Source: Geitlerinema sp. S16
Lineage (GTDB): Bacteria > Cyanobacteriota > Cyanobacteriia > Cyanobacteriales > Geitlerinemataceae
DNA length: 62,600 bases
Direction: 5' to 3'
NCBI GenBank assembly: GCA_011390275.1
Contig: JAABST010000024.1
Coordinates: 1 to 62,600 of the forward strand
Position numbers and translations under genes: made by a program. A model generated the notes under the pieces. The model was not told where the DNA came from. It made no database searches and saw only the letters and a program-made list of their open reading frames with translations. Of the stretch, positions 46,197-55,338 are shown piece by piece (the stretch's first letter is position 1; the number at the start of each line of letters is the position of its first letter).

Positions 46197-47729
46197 CTAG
46201 CCGTCTTGACTGTTGCGATCGGTCGGCGATGCTGGTGCGATATCAACCGCGACATCGACCCGATCGCAGGCAATCCAGGACGAGCCACCGCGTTTGGTGA
46301 CTTCCGTGATGGGAATGTCGTATTTTTCCGCAATCAGCTCCATGCAGCGCCCCGAACAAAATCCGCCCTGACAGCGCCCCATCCCCGCCCGCGTGCGGAA
46401 CTTCAGCCCATCGAGACACCGCGCCCCGCGATCGAGCGCCTCGCGGATTTCCCCCTCGGTGACCAGTTCGCAGCGACAAATCATCCGCGCAAAACTTGGA
46501 TCGCGATCGGCCAGGGCGATTTGCTCTTCGGTCGAGAGCGAAATGAAGTGGATCGGATGGGGAATCGTAGGCTCGAAGTCGTCGCGGCGATCGGTGGTTA
46601 GCCCTTCGTTGTGCAAAATGTCGATCACGTGCCGCGCGATCGCCGGAGCTGCGGTCAATCCCGGCGACTGAATCCCAGCCACGTTGATAAAGCCCGGTTT
46701 TGCCGTGGTTCCAATGATGAAATCTTCGGTATCGGCCACCGCCCGCAGTCCAGCAAACTCGGCGATACAGTCGCGGGCGCTAATCCCCGGCACAAGGCGC
46801 GTCACCGACTCGAACACCTGGGTCGCGCCGTCAGCGGAGGTGGTGTCGTCTTCCTTGTCTTCGACAAAATGCGCCGTCGGGCCGACCATCAGCGTGCCGT
46901 CGTAGGTGGGGATGACGAGAATGCCCTTTGAGACGGGCGTTGGGCAGGGGAAAATCACCCGCGAAACGTAGCCATTCAGCCGCTTATCGAGTAGATATTC
47001 TTCGCCCTTACGCGGCCGGATCGTGAACGTGCGCACACCGGCGAGATCGGCGATCGCGTCGGCATACAGTCCCGCTGCATTGATCACGAATCGCGCCGTG
47101 AGCTGACCGCGTGGGGTGGAAATCAACCACCGATCGCCTTCCGATTCAAGATACTCCAAACCTGTCACGGGACTTTCGCCACGAAATTCGACGCCGTTGC
47201 GGCAGGCGCTTTCGAGCATCAAAAAACAGGCTTCGTAGGGATTAACCACGCCGGTAGTCGGGGCGAATACGGCTGCGATCGCCTCCGGGGAAAGATTCGG
47301 CTCTTCGCGACGCAGGCGATCGCGATCCCAGCGTTCCAGCCCCGGTACGCCTTTTGCGTGGCCGTTGGCTTCGAGGCGATCGAGCGTTTCGAGTTGCGCT
47401 GTGTCAAAGGCTACGGTCAGCTCGCCGATCCGTGCAAATCCAAATCCGAGATCGCGGCTCAGGTCATCCCAAAGCTGATTGCCTTCCCATTCGAGCTGAC
47501 CTTTGAGGGTGTTCGGGCCGCTATGGTGGCCGCCGTGGATAATGCCGCTATTGGCTTTGCTGGTACCGAAGCCGACTTCGATATCGCGTTCGAGCAAGAT
47601 CGTTGTGGCGGTGGTGCGGCTCAGTTCACGGGCGATCGCGCAGCCCGCCGCCCCACCGCCGACGATCGCCACGTCATAGCTGGCATGTTGAGAAAAAACG
47701 TCGTTCGGCATGGGCTGCGCGACCTCCAA
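46197..47729 (-). CDS. GlpA-like FAD dehydrogenase with BFD-type [2Fe-2S] domain
   Basis: The protein has 510 residues; the Met at residue 7 is an alternative start. The FAD-binding start is [17 protein letters not shown], and [17 protein letters not shown] is typical of the glycerol-3-phosphate/2-hydroxyacid dehydrogenase branch. C-terminal residues about 415-475 are a BFD-like iron-sulfur domain: [12 protein letters not shown], then MGRCQGGFC. First gene of the operon with the NAD(P)/FAD protein and DUF1667. The substrate, probably glycerol 3-phosphate or a 2-hydroxyacid, is inferred. Confidence 0.82.
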   Translation of the reverse strand: MEVAQPMPNDVFSQHASYDVAIVGGGAAGCAIARELSRTTATTILLERDIEVGFGTSKANSGIIHGGHHSGPNTLKGQLEWEGNQLWDDLSRDLGFGFARIGELTVAFDTAQLETLDRLEANGHAKGVPGLERWDRDRLRREEPNLSPEAIAAVFAPTTGVVNPYEACFLMLESACRNGVEFRGESPVTGLEYLESEGDRWLISTPRGQLTARFVINAAGLYADAIADLAGVRTFTIRPRKGEEYLLDKRLNGYVSRVIFPCPTPVSKGILVIPTYDGTLMVGPTAHFVEDKEDDTTSADGATQVFESVTRLVPGISARDCIAEFAGLRAVADTEDFIIGTTAKPGFINVAGIQSPGLTAAPAIARHVIDILHNEGLTTDRRDDFEPTIPHPIHFISLSTEEQIALADRDPSFARMICRCELVTEGEIREALDRGARCLDGLKFRTRAGMGRCQGGFCSGRCMELIAEKYDIPITEVTKRGGSSWIACDRVDVAVDIAPASPTDRNSQDG

Positions 47730-48163
47730 GCTAGGGGGGAAACCTGTCTCTAGCCTAGATCGCGGGTTTGCTTCGTTTCGGGTGCGATCGTGAGTCGTAT
47801 CGCTTCGTTATATCTCGCAATTAAGCCAGAAATCTGTAATCCCAGAAGTCCGAGTTCTTGGAGAAATCGGACTTCTTACACACGCGAGCCAGCCAACCCC
47901 GTCCAGCTCCATAGGTTGGATTATTGAGCGATGAAACCGCGCTACGATCCGCACCATCATCGATCGCACCGAAAAATTCGCCGACGACCGCATCGGTGAA
48001 ATTGACGATGATACCGATATCCCATCGGGGTAATCCCGGTCTCGGGATGAGAAACCGGAGCGCTGCCAGAACTGTGATTTCGAGTGATGTCTAAACTGGC
48101 ATTCAAGCGCGATCGGTCGCCAAACCGATAAAATAAGCACACTTTGCGGTATTTCTCCTCCCC
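47730..48163. other. 434-bp divergent intergenic region
   Basis: It lies upstream of both the GlpA-like gene and cysK. It contains a dispersed hairpin repeat (see next entry). A short plus-strand frame ending near 48034 (a TIIDRTEKFADDRIGEID-like reading) could be a gene remnant, but it has no start and no recognised family. Confidence 0.35.
47844..47876. repeat. AGAAGTCCGA hairpin repeat, copy 1
   Basis: AGAAGTCCGA (47844-47853) pairs with TCGGACTTCT (47867-47876). The same stem recurs at 50971-51003 with a different loop. Confidence 0.75.
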
Positions 48164-49138
48164 ATGGATATCAAACACGGCTTTCTCGACACCATTGGCA
48201 ACACTCCCCTGATTCGTCTCAACAGCTTCAGCGACGAAACCGGTTGCGAAATCCTCGGGAAAGCCGAATTCCTCAACCCTGGCGGCTCCGTCAAAGACCG
48301 CGCCGCACTCTACATCATCCAAGACGCCGAACAGCGCGGCCTCCTCAAACCGGGCGGAACCGTCGTCGAAGGCACAGCAGGCAACACCGGCATCGGCCTC
48401 ACCCACATCTGCAACGCCAAGGGCTACAAATGCCTGATCGTGATTCCGGATACCCAATCCCAGGAAAAAATGGACGCCCTGCGAACCCTCGGCGCCGAAG
48501 TTCGCCCCGTGCCTGCCGTGCCGTACCGTGACCCGAATAATTACGTCAAACTCTCCGGTCGCATCGCCGAAGAAACCGATAACGCTATTTGGGCGAACCA
48601 GTTCGACAACCTCGCCAACCGCAACGCCCACTACGAAACCACCGGCCCCGAAATTTGGACGCAAACCGACGGTAAAGTCGATGCCTGGGTTGCGGCGACG
48701 GGAACCGGCGGAACCTATGCCGGGACAGCGATGTTTTTAAAAGAGAAAAACCCGGATATGAAATGCGTCGTCGCCGACCCGATGGGTAGCGGGCTGTATA
48801 GCTACATCAAAACCGGCGAGAGCAAACCCGAGGGCAGCTCGATCACCGAAGGCATCGGCAACAGTCGGATTACGGCCAATATGGAAGGCGTGCCGATCGA
48901 TGATGCCATGCAAATCGACGATACCGAAGCCGTGCGCGTGGTCTATCAACTGTTGCGCAAAGATGGCCTATTTATGGGCGGTTCCGTTGGGATTAACGTC
49001 GGGGCGGCAGTAGCGCTGGCGAAGCAAATGGGGCCGGGACACACGATCGTGACGGTGCTGTGTGACAGCGGATCGCGCTACCAGTCGCGCCTCTATAACG
49101 AAGAATGGCTGAAATCGAAAGGCTTGAGCGTGGCGTAG
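48164..49138 (+). CDS. cysK: cysteine synthase A (O-acetylserine sulfhydrylase)
   Basis: The protein has 324 residues. The PLP lysine is in NPGGSVKDRAALYII, the asparagine loop is EGTAGNTGIGL (CysK usually has EPTSGNTGIGL), and ATGTGGTYAGTAMFL is the phosphate loop. It makes cysteine from O-acetylserine and sulfide. The EGTAGN loop is the variant seen in a subset of cyanobacterial and plant-type paralogs, so a related beta-substituting activity cannot be excluded. flv1 follows after 84 bp. Confidence 0.85.
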   Translation: MDIKHGFLDTIGNTPLIRLNSFSDETGCEILGKAEFLNPGGSVKDRAALYIIQDAEQRGLLKPGGTVVEGTAGNTGIGLTHICNAKGYKCLIVIPDTQSQEKMDALRTLGAEVRPVPAVPYRDPNNYVKLSGRIAEETDNAIWANQFDNLANRNAHYETTGPEIWTQTDGKVDAWVAATGTGGTYAGTAMFLKEKNPDMKCVVADPMGSGLYSYIKTGESKPEGSSITEGIGNSRITANMEGVPIDDAMQIDDTEAVRVVYQLLRKDGLFMGGSVGINVGAAVALAKQMGPGHTIVTVLCDSGSRYQSRLYNEEWLKSKGLSVA

Positions 49139-49222
49139 TTTCCCTAGCATCCAATCCCAGCTCTCGCTCGCAATTTGACAGACGCCCCGATCATTCCGCG
49201 ATCTCCCACACTCTCGAACATC

Positions 49223-50953
49223 ATGGACACCACCAAACCCCGCGACGTTCAATGCCTCGATATTGCCACCGATACCACGATTTTGCGATCGCGCAGTTGG
49301 GGGCGACTTCGGTTCGAGATCGAATACGCACTTCAGCGCGGCACATCGGCCAATAGTTATCTGATCAAAGGTAGCAAAATCGCCCTGTTCGATCCGCCGG
49401 GTGAATCGTTCCGCGAGATTTTCCTCGCCCACCTCCAAGAGAGCCTTGACCCGAAGACGATCGACTACATCATCCTCGGTCACATCAACCCCAACCGCGC
49501 CAAAACCCTCGAACCGCTGCTCGATTTAGCCACGAACGCAACGATTATCTGCTCGAATCCCGCTGCTATCTCACTGCAACTGCTCCTCCCCAACCTGCCC
49601 GCCACCCGCATCAAAGTCATGCGCGGCGAGGAAAACCTTAACCTCGGCAACGGACACCGGCTGATGTTCACGCCCATCCCAACACCACGCTGGCCGGGAG
49701 CGCTGGCGACCTACGACACCAAAACCCAGGTGTTATTTACCGATAAATTTTTCGGAGCGCACGTTTGCGGCGATCAGCTTTTTGATGAAGGCTGGGCACT
49801 CTATACCGAGGATCGCCGCTATTATTTCGATTGCTTGATGGCTCCCCACGCGCGTCAGGTCAGCACCGTCCTCGAAAAACTCGGCTCGCTGCCACCGGTG
49901 CGGTTTTATGCGCCCGGTCATGGCCCACTGGTGCGCTACGGTCAGCAAGAGCTGACCTACTCCTATAAAGAATGGAGCGCCGCCCAGCAGCAACAGGAGA
50001 TCACCGTGGCGCTGCTCTACGCTTCGGCCTACGGTAACACCGCCGCGATCGCCCAGGCTCTCGCCAGTGGCATGACCAAGGCGGGCGCTCAGGTGGAGTC
50101 GGTGAACTGTGAGGTGATCTCGCCGGACGAGATTAAGGAGATTTTAGAGCGATCGGCGGGTTTTGTGATCGGGTCGCCCACGCTGGGTGGACATGCGCCG
50201 ACCCAGGTGCAAACGGCGCTGGGGGTGGTGTTGTCGGAAGTACCAAATACGAAACTGGCGGGGGTGTTCGGTTCGTTTGGCTGGAGCGGCGAGGTGATCG
50301 ATTTACTCGAAACGAAGCTACGTAACGCGGGCTTCCAGTTTGGCTTTGAGCCGATTCGCGTCAAATTCACGCCGACGGAAGCGGTGATGAAAACCTGTGA
50401 GGAAGCGGGGACGGATTTTGTGCAGGCGCTGAAGAAGCAGGAAAAGGCGGCGAAGAAGGCCGTAGCGCCAATCCAGTCGGCGACGAGTACGGAACAGGCG
50501 ATCGGGCGCGTGGTCGGGTCGATGTGTATTTTGACGACGCAGCGTAACGAGGTGTCGAGCGCGATGCTGGCGTCGTGGGTGTCGCAAGCGACGTTTTCAC
50601 CGCCAGGGATTACGGTGGCGGTGGCGAAGGAACGGGCGATCGAGTCGCTACTCCACAAGGGCAACACCTTCGCGCTCAATATCCTCGGTGAAGGTAAACA
50701 TATCAGCCTGATGAAGCATTTCCTCAAGCCGTTCGCGCCCGGTGAGGATCGATTTGCGGGGGTGGACTGGGAACCGGGAGAGAACGGACAGCCGGTGTTG
50801 AACGAGGCGATCGCCTGTTTGGAATGCACGGTAAAAGAGCGGATGGAATGCGGCGATCATTGGTTGGTGTATGCCACCACCGAGGTCGGCACGGTGTTCG
50901 ATGCCGATCGGATGACGGCGGTACACCACCGCAAAACGGGTACACATTACTAA
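49223..50953 (+). CDS. flv1: flavodiiron protein, Flv1-type
   Basis: The protein has 576 residues from the ATG at 49223. It has the three-part cyanobacterial class C layout: metallo-lactamase domain (1-245), flavodoxin domain (about 262-405, LLYASAYGNTAAIAQAL), flavin reductase domain (about 430-576, GRVVGSMCILTTQ). The canonical di-iron motif H-x-E-x-D-H reads H87-I-N89-P-N91-R92, so three ligands are replaced by Asn, Asn and Arg, as in the Flv1/Flv2 group. Flv1 pairs with Flv3 to reduce oxygen from photosystem I. No flv3, flv4 or sll0218-like gene is adjacent, which favours Flv1 over Flv2. Confidence 0.85.
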   Translation: MDTTKPRDVQCLDIATDTTILRSRSWGRLRFEIEYALQRGTSANSYLIKGSKIALFDPPGESFREIFLAHLQESLDPKTIDYIILGHINPNRAKTLEPLLDLATNATIICSNPAAISLQLLLPNLPATRIKVMRGEENLNLGNGHRLMFTPIPTPRWPGALATYDTKTQVLFTDKFFGAHVCGDQLFDEGWALYTEDRRYYFDCLMAPHARQVSTVLEKLGSLPPVRFYAPGHGPLVRYGQQELTYSYKEWSAAQQQQEITVALLYASAYGNTAAIAQALASGMTKAGAQVESVNCEVISPDEIKEILERSAGFVIGSPTLGGHAPTQVQTALGVVLSEVPNTKLAGVFGSFGWSGEVIDLLETKLRNAGFQFGFEPIRVKFTPTEAVMKTCEEAGTDFVQALKKQEKAAKKAVAPIQSATSTEQAIGRVVGSMCILTTQRNEVSSAMLASWVSQATFSPPGITVAVAKERAIESLLHKGNTFALNILGEGKHISLMKHFLKPFAPGEDRFAGVDWEPGENGQPVLNEAIACLECTVKERMECGDHWLVYATTEVGTVFDADRMTAVHHRKTGTHY

Positions 50954-50970
50954 GGGTGCAATGGCTAAAT

Positions 50971-51003
50971 AGAAGTCCGACTGTTTGAAAAAGTCGGACT
51001 TCT
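50971..51003. terminator. AGAAGTCCGA hairpin repeat, copy 2, between convergent genes
   Basis: AGAAGTCCGA (50971-50980) pairs with TCGGACTTCT (50994-51003). It lies between the stops of flv1 (+) and the DUF4333-like gene (-), a likely bidirectional terminator. Confidence 0.7.
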
Positions 51004-51021
51004 GGGCAAGGAAAACGCTGC

Positions 51022-51675
51022 TTATTTCACATTCCAGGTCACGTTACCCTCGTTATCATTCACGACCACATTGATCGTTTGATCATCGCCTTCCCCTGCG
51101 GTAAAGGCACACTCAAACGCACTACCGACCGCCTCTTCGCGAAACGGATTTTTCGTGTCGCCTAAACCACAATCGACCTTTCCCGTCAGCTCCATATTTT
51201 CGAGCATTCCAGCCGCGATCGCTTTTTCGAGACCCCGAATATCCAGCCCCTTCGTTGTCCAATCAAAGGTTTCCGCCTCGGGATCGGTAATCACATCCAC
51301 GGATGTAATGAAACCTTCCGTCGCTTGAATTTCACAAGTGAAGGGTTCGCCAGACTCTAGGGTGACATCTTCTGGACACGCCACGACATCGACCTCAAAC
51401 CCAGTTTGCTCGGGAAAACTCGTCATCAGCACCTCTTGGATACTGGCGGCAAACGTTCCATCGGGCGCAGGAGTTAGCTCGGCTTCCTCTGCTTCGGCAT
51501 CTTCTGCTTCGGCATCTTCCTCAGTCTCCGTTTCAGACTCATCTAGCGTTAACGTTTCAGGGTTTGTATCGGCTGTCGGTGCTTCCGTTGTCTCCTCAGT
51601 TCCACCGCAGCCGGTCAGGGTTAGGCCAAGGCTGAAGACGAGTAGCAAGACCCAGCGGGATTGAAAAAAATTCAT
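51022..51675 (-). CDS. acidic lipoprotein with DUF4333-like domain
   Basis: The protein has 217 residues from MNFFQSR at 51675. The signal ends in a lipobox (LGLTLTGCGG). A Glu/Asp/Thr-rich spacer (25-75) leads to repeated domain-like segments with Cys pairs (VVACPEDVTLESGEPFTCEI and GKVDCGLGDTK to AFECAF). The pattern VxCP..V....G..F.C is that of DUF4333, common in actinobacterial lipoproteins. Two copies seem to be present. The function is unknown. Confidence 0.65.
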   Translation of the reverse strand: MNFFQSRWVLLLVFSLGLTLTGCGGTEETTEAPTADTNPETLTLDESETETEEDAEAEDAEAEEAELTPAPDGTFAASIQEVLMTSFPEQTGFEVDVVACPEDVTLESGEPFTCEIQATEGFITSVDVITDPEAETFDWTTKGLDIRGLEKAIAAGMLENMELTGKVDCGLGDTKNPFREEAVGSAFECAFTAGEGDDQTINVVVNDNEGNVTWNVK

Positions 51676-51880
51676 GATTGTTAGACTTTCGTATTTGTAC
51701 AAGAATGAAAATGTTTACGTTCGCAAGTCTACTAAAAAAAGACCTATAAGCGTCATCACAAAGACAAAAAAATAGCCCGTTTAAGGCGAGAATGATGGCA
51801 ATACAGCACTATTCGCCCAAAATATATCAATACGGGTCAAACTAGAAGACGATCGCCACCCCGTCAAGCGTAGAAAAGAT

Positions 51881-52693
51881 ATGACTAACATTGCACCTTG
51901 GGGCAAACTCTTCGCGACGGATGCCGCCGGATTTATTATCAATGATTGTCATTCAGGTAAAATTTCTCACCCCTGGGGCAGGTTAGTCGCAGAGTTCTGC
52001 CAAACTTGTCAAGACGTGTGGCCGACTCGTTTGCGAGGGCTATATTTACGGGGTTCTGTGCCTCGCGGTTTGGCGATCGCGCACGTCTCCGATTTGGACA
52101 GCTTTGCGATTTTATCCGGGGAGATAACCCCGCAGGATCTCGATCAATCTCGACAAGCTGCCAAGCCATTAAATCAGCGCTATCTGTTTTGTAAAAAAGT
52201 AGAACTCATCCTCTTAAATGAGGCAATCATCCAAGCTCCAAATTCAGTTTGGCCGGGGATTATTCAAACTCGAAGCTTGAAAATATTGGGAGATTACAAA
52301 TCATCAAATCTTCCCAAATTCAAGCCTGGACGTTCCCTGCTTAACTATGCGAATTCTTGGGAGCGAGACCGAGTCAAAACCTTAGATCTGTTGCTCGCTC
52401 TCTCTCCCAATCATGGGAGTTTTTCAGCCCAAGTGAAACAAGGATGTGCCTGGATTATGCGGCGCATGGTTAGAACGGGCTTTGAATTGATAATGGAACG
52501 CGATCGCAGTTACACGCCAGATTTATATTACTGCTATGAACGCTTTTCGATGTATTTCCCGGAGCAGCAAGCAAGTATGAAAAAGGCGTTAGAACTGGCG
52601 ATCGAACCGTCTGCTAATCGCCCTGGTCTAATTCTATTTTTACGTAGTTTTGGCGCTTGGGTTACGACTCAAGTTCAAGTCGAACTTTTTTAG
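51881..52693 (+). CDS. nucleotidyltransferase-like protein
   Basis: The protein has 270 residues. LYLRGSVPRGLAIAHVSDLDSF (about 54-75) is a nucleotidyltransferase active-site motif: GS followed by two catalytic acidic residues (DLD). The C-terminal half is helical and resembles the accessory helical domain of aminoglycoside/MNT-type enzymes (SWERDRVKTLDLLLALS, GCAWIMRRMVRTGFEL). The substrate is unknown. It is convergent with the JmjC gene, ending 2 bp from it. Confidence 0.7.
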   Translation: MTNIAPWGKLFATDAAGFIINDCHSGKISHPWGRLVAEFCQTCQDVWPTRLRGLYLRGSVPRGLAIAHVSDLDSFAILSGEITPQDLDQSRQAAKPLNQRYLFCKKVELILLNEAIIQAPNSVWPGIIQTRSLKILGDYKSSNLPKFKPGRSLLNYANSWERDRVKTLDLLLALSPNHGSFSAQVKQGCAWIMRRMVRTGFELIMERDRSYTPDLYYCYERFSMYFPEQQASMKKALELAIEPSANRPGLILFLRSFGAWVTTQVQVELF

Positions 52694-52695
52694 CT

Positions 52696-53904
52696 TTATG
52701 ACTTAGTTGAAGCTGGAGTATCGACAAACAAAAGCCCCTGTTTTACGAGTCTCGTTAACAGCGGAATCACGTCTGCTTCCAGATCAAGCGATGGCGACCA
52801 ATCGGCCAAGTCAAGCAAACTAAACCCTTCTGGCCGAAATATTTTAGCGGCTAAATCCGTCGAAATTCCCTTAATTGTGGCTTGCTTCGCCGCGATGATA
52901 ATTTGAGTTTCGTTCTCGTCTACTGATACAATTTGTACCGGGTGTAACTGAGAGCGAATAAATCGGGTTTCAAGTCCATTTTCAAAAATTCGGCTGCCCA
53001 GTTGAGCGGGAAGGGAAAAAGGAAGCGGCGGACGATCGCTGCGCCCGATCGTATCTAAATAGCGATCGATCACATCTGAGGTTTGGAGCTGGGAAATAAG
53101 CCGATCGCGCAACTGTTCTAAATATGGTCGAGCGGCGGTTTTTTCTCCGTCGGGAATTAATGGTAAATTTCCTCGCCATTCCGGATTCTCCTGTAATTCT
53201 TCCCGTAGCCAACTCAGCCAATCTAGGCCCGTTTGACAATCAATACCCAGCGTCAAATGTAACGATGGTGCATAGTTTTCATCTGTCGGATCACCTGTAG
53301 CGATCGCATAATGCCAGTGTCCCCTGGGGATGTACAAAACATCGCCGGGATTCAAGACGCATTGCAGATAGGGCGGGACATCTGGGGGGATTTGATCGGC
53401 GGATCGCATGGTGGAGGTTGGTGCTGCGATCGTTTCCGGAAAGATGAACCATTCCTTCTGGCCGTCAATTTGTAAAATCAGGACTTCGTGGCTGTCGTAA
53501 TGGCAATTAAATCCCTGTTGAGCGCTGGATGAACAGTAGAGATTTATTTGGCTACGATAGCCTGTTTCTTGACGAACATTCGCGACCAATTCTTCTAATT
53601 CTGGTGTCCGACGATGGACACTATTAATAATTAATGTCGCGCCTTGCTGAAGTTGATCGAGCCAGTTTTCAGTCTTGGCAACCGGGAGTGATTCTCCATC
53701 CTGAGAAAAGCGTAAATCCGGGTGACTAATCTGATGATAGTTTAAGAGATGATTGAGCTGTTTCCAGCCAAATAAATTCTGGAATTTGTCTGAGGTATTG
53801 CCTGGAATAACAATGGCTTGTTTTGTCCAGTTTTCTGCAAAGAAGTTTGACAGTGAATAGGGATTGAGCAGGGTAGATAAAGCCTTCATACACTGAACTT
53901 TCAA
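52696..53904 (-). CDS. JmjC/cupin-4 oxygenase-like protein (RoxA-type)
   Basis: The protein has 402 residues; Met6 is an alternative start. The iron-binding facial triad is visible: His-Tyr-Asp in FNCHYDSHEVLILQIDG and the later His in PRGHWHYA. The N-terminal NPYSLSNFFAENWTKQAIVI and the C-terminal winged-helix-like end (VIPLLTRLVKQGLLFVD) match the ribosomal-oxygenase branch (cupin_4). Such enzymes hydroxylate protein side chains using 2-oxoglutarate. A secreted Asp-Gln-repeat peptide gene lies upstream on the same strand. Confidence 0.82.
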   Translation of the reverse strand: MKVQCMKALSTLLNPYSLSNFFAENWTKQAIVIPGNTSDKFQNLFGWKQLNHLLNYHQISHPDLRFSQDGESLPVAKTENWLDQLQQGATLIINSVHRRTPELEELVANVRQETGYRSQINLYCSSSAQQGFNCHYDSHEVLILQIDGQKEWFIFPETIAAPTSTMRSADQIPPDVPPYLQCVLNPGDVLYIPRGHWHYAIATGDPTDENYAPSLHLTLGIDCQTGLDWLSWLREELQENPEWRGNLPLIPDGEKTAARPYLEQLRDRLISQLQTSDVIDRYLDTIGRSDRPPLPFSLPAQLGSRIFENGLETRFIRSQLHPVQIVSVDENETQIIIAAKQATIKGISTDLAAKIFRPEGFSLLDLADWSPSLDLEADVIPLLTRLVKQGLLFVDTPASTKS

Positions 53905-53960
53905 TCTTAAATGTCAACTCTAATTGGTTAGCTTTTAGTATCAGGACTAACGGGATCGTG

Positions 53961-53975
53961 GTGGGCATTGCCCAC
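53961..53975. repeat. single REP-like GTGGGC palindrome
   Basis: GTGGGCATTGCCCAC, the seventh copy of the family in this window, lies between the JmjC gene and the small secreted-protein gene. Confidence 0.7.
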
Positions 53976-54040
53976 CCTACTCGCTACTCACTCAAAGGTC
54001 TCGCTTCCTACGCTCCCGGTTCAGGAGCCGGATTGCTCAC

Positions 54041-54307
54041 TTATGCCCGCTGGTCTTGATCTTGGCTTTGATCTTGATCTTGGTCTTGATTTTGATCTTG
54101 GCCGTCTTCGGAGGCCAAGATTTCGTTACCGGCACGATCGATCGCGTTGGTTTTGAGATTGATCACTTCGACCTCGATCGAGGAACTGACGACGGGTTCC
54201 GCTGCCGCCATGCTCGTGGCTGCGTGAGCGGGCGTGATTAACAGTACGCTGGCTTTTGCACTTAAAAGACAAGCCATCAGTAAGTTAGACGGTTTCATCT
54301 GCAACAT
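54041..54307 (-). CDS. small secreted protein with Asp-Gln repeats
   Basis: The protein has 88 residues; Met4 is the alternative start. A signal peptide ends near AHA (residue 29). A short ordered part (SSSIEVEVINLKTNAIDRAG) follows, then a C-terminal run of alternating Asp-Gln residues (about 68-86), encoded by tandem 6-bp repeats around 54055-54105. It is 137 bp upstream of the JmjC oxygenase gene on the same strand, with a REP-like palindrome between. The repeat length may vary among strains. Function is unknown. Confidence 0.6.
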   Translation of the reverse strand: MLQMKPSNLLMACLLSAKASVLLITPAHAATSMAAAEPVVSSSIEVEVINLKTNAIDRAGNEILASEDGQDQNQDQDQDQSQDQDQRA

Positions 54308-54396
54308 TAAGGGGTTCCGTAAGCGTAAGTACGGCCTGAATAGGTGTTCGGTTTCACTTCACTATAGGTAGCAAAAGTGAAGAAATGGGGAAGGAG

Positions 54397-55119
54397 TTAG
54401 GCGTAGCCGTGTTCTTGGAGAAAGTCGATCGAGATATCCGACGGGCTGGACGTGTCGATCGCATTGGCGTCATTGGCCGAAACGTGGGTGCGATCGAGCA
54501 GGCGTTCGACATATTTGCCGAGAATATCGGCTTCGAGGTTGACTAACGCGCCCGACTGTAGCTCGTGGAGATTGGTTTCGGCGTAGGTGTGGGGAATGAC
54601 GGCGACCTCGAACCACTGACCGCGCGGGTCACACTGGGCGATCGTTAGGCTAATGCCATTAATCGCGATACTACCTTTCGGGACGATGTAGCGGGCGACG
54701 GTGGCCGATCGCTCATCGCGATCGACGGCGAGGGAAAACCGCATTTCCCAGGAATTTTGATTCAGATCCGATGACACCAACGCGCCGAGACCATCGACGT
54801 GACCGGTGACAAAGTGACCGCCGATTTTGCTGCCCGCCCGTAGCGACGGCTCTAGGTTGACGTGGCGGCGTCCATGGCGTAAATCGTGGAGCTGCTGACC
54901 GAGGGTGCTGCGATCGAGGGTTTCCGGCGAGACGGCGGCGACAAATCCCTGTGCCAAGCATTGCTCAACGGTTAAGCAAACGCCATCGACTGCCACGCTA
55001 TCGCCAATTTCGAGATCGTGCCGAATCGCGTCGATATCTCCGGCGCTGTAGTGTAGTTCGATTTGCTCGCGATCGAAGCGCTCGATCGTCGCGATCGCCC
55101 GGACGAGTCCCGTAAACAT
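54397..55119 (-). CDS. ribE: riboflavin synthase alpha subunit
   Basis: This 240-residue enzyme dismutates two 6,7-dimethyl-8-ribityllumazine molecules to riboflavin. It starts MFTGLVRAIATI and has the duplicated lumazine-binding domain: VAVDGVCLTVEQ with GGHFVTGHVDG in the N-half, and IAINGISLTIAQ with NLEADILGKYVERL in the C-half. The C-terminal 30 residues are an extra tail. No other rib gene is adjacent, as is common in cyanobacteria. Confidence 0.93.
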   Translation of the reverse strand: MFTGLVRAIATIERFDREQIELHYSAGDIDAIRHDLEIGDSVAVDGVCLTVEQCLAQGFVAAVSPETLDRSTLGQQLHDLRHGRRHVNLEPSLRAGSKIGGHFVTGHVDGLGALVSSDLNQNSWEMRFSLAVDRDERSATVARYIVPKGSIAINGISLTIAQCDPRGQWFEVAVIPHTYAETNLHELQSGALVNLEADILGKYVERLLDRTHVSANDANAIDTSSPSDISIDFLQEHGYA

Positions 55120-55338
55120 GGGGTGGGGTTGGGTGTCATGGCGACAGCCCGCGATACGTCAGAAATGGACAGCGGTCAGGATGTGCAACCGGTAATTCAC
55201 ACACTAGATTTGCAAAACGCCTTTGATCGGGCTGCGATCGCGGCATACTAGTCTAGGTAGTGTGCTAAATAGTCTCTCATGGAGTGTGTTTGGCACGTTT
55301 CGGCAGAGTTTCGTTTCACCCAGCTAGAGGTGCAATCC

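Noticed and set aside
55138..55251. 37-codon frame between ribE and the bifunctional nuclease gene
   Set aside because: Too short to judge, no recognisable motif or ribosome-binding site; probably the promoter region of ribE on the other strand.
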